This document shows, one piece after another, positions 63,750 through 64,000 of a stretch of DNA of 64,000 nt (the first letter of the stretch is position 1; each line of letters opens with the position of its first letter). The notes under the pieces were generated by a model. That model searched no databases, had not been told where the DNA came from, and was given only the letters and a program-made list of their open reading frames with translations. The stretch spans positions 186,001 to 250,000 of the forward strand of contig JACKJS010000002.1 in assembly GCA_020637815.1 (NCBI GenBank), given 5' to 3'. Source of the stretch: Hyphomicrobiaceae bacterium (lineage in GTDB: Bacteria; Pseudomonadota; Alphaproteobacteria; Rhizobiales; Methyloligellaceae). Position numbers and translations under genes: made by a program.

Positions 63750-64000
63750 ATGGCGCATTCGAAGCGATTGACCTTCACTACTCGAAATTTTCGGATCGCC
63801 CTTGTTGTCACGGTTCTCTTGGGCGCGCCTGTCGGGCATGTCTACGGCCAGGAAGATCTCTCCCGGGACGAAGCCAAACAGCGTCTCGATGAGACCGAAC
63901 ACGAATTGGAATCCAGCCGGGTCAAGGCGGAGGGCCTCACGAAGGATCTCGCAGTCCTGGCGGAAGAAAGGGCACGGCTCAACAGCGAACTGATCGAGGC
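63750..64000 (+). CDS. EnvC-like murein hydrolase activator, N-terminal part
   Basis: The frame opens at ATG 63750 and runs off the right edge; 83 codons are visible. It begins with a basic segment and a signal peptide (core IALVVTVLLGAPVG, cleavage near VYG-QED at about residue 33) and continues into a charged coiled coil (RDEAKQRLDETEHELESSR, KDLAVLAEERARLNSEL). This start, together with the rlmH neighbour, fits the M23-family EnvC protein that activates cell-division amidases; the peptidase domain would lie outside the window. Confidence 0.8.
   Translation, partial: MAHSKRLTFTTRNFRIALVVTVLLGAPVGHVYGQEDLSRDEAKQRLDETEHELESSRVKAEGLTKDLAVLAEERARLNSELIE

Overview
The window looks like a chromosomal segment of a high-GC alphaproteobacterium, most likely order Hyphomicrobiales (Rhizobiales). 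The right end carries the order-typical run tRNA-Ser, rplU, rpmA, a GNAT gene, obgE, proB, proA, nadD, rsfS, rlmH and the start of an EnvC-like gene. I cannot name the genus from sequence reading alone.

Positions 1-36.8 kb are dominated by a large exopolysaccharide locus. It has the export and assembly parts of a xanthan/acetan ('gum') type Wzx/Wzy pathway: a phosphoglycosyl transferase starting a lipid-linked unit (12934-14379), an outer-membrane export lipoprotein (11777-12448), a chain-length protein fused to a degenerate tyrosine-kinase domain (14747-16855), a polymerase (28317-29696), a flippase (32271-33788), and GT26, GT4 and GumK-like glucuronosyl transferases. Around these sit a nucleotide-sugar block (CDP-glucose synthase, 3,5-epimerase, C-methyltransferase, SDR epimerase, a DUF4910 peptidase-like protein, a PIG-L deacetylase), two PLP aminotransferases, two SAM methyltransferases, a TupA-like ATP-grasp ligase coupled to the GumK-like gene, a secreted GH5 glycanase and a secreted beta-helix protein cut by the left edge. 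Embedded at 5.2-10.2 kb is an RND efflux pump operon ending in a K+-channel-like gene.

Positions 37-45 kb hold ordinary housekeeping and envelope genes: phosphoglycerate mutase, AsmA-like protein, a lone cyclic-nucleotide-binding domain, a metallophosphoesterase, an SH3 protein, a D,D-carboxypeptidase-like protein and several small unknowns. Positions 45.4-49.1 kb are a minimal ethanolamine-degradation operon (permease, EutB, EutC) with a possible sigma-54 promoter. Next come a diguanylate cyclase, a small membrane protein and an isolated phosphoribulokinase (51-51.8 kb).

Positions 52-54.5 kb carry a divergent MocR-type regulator and EamA-family exporter with an inverted repeat between them. 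Just beyond lies a decayed 3' half of a tRNA-Ser gene (54560-54610), in the same orientation as the intact tRNA-Ser at 56709-56798, with the uup ABC-F gene between them. This resembles an old attachment-site duplication. No CRISPR array, rRNA operon or insertion sequence was seen.

The most promising unusual biology is in the polysaccharide locus: a translationally coupled ATP-grasp ligase and glucuronosyltransferase pair, and a CDP-sugar block containing a peptidase-like protein coupled to a sugar C-methyltransferase.
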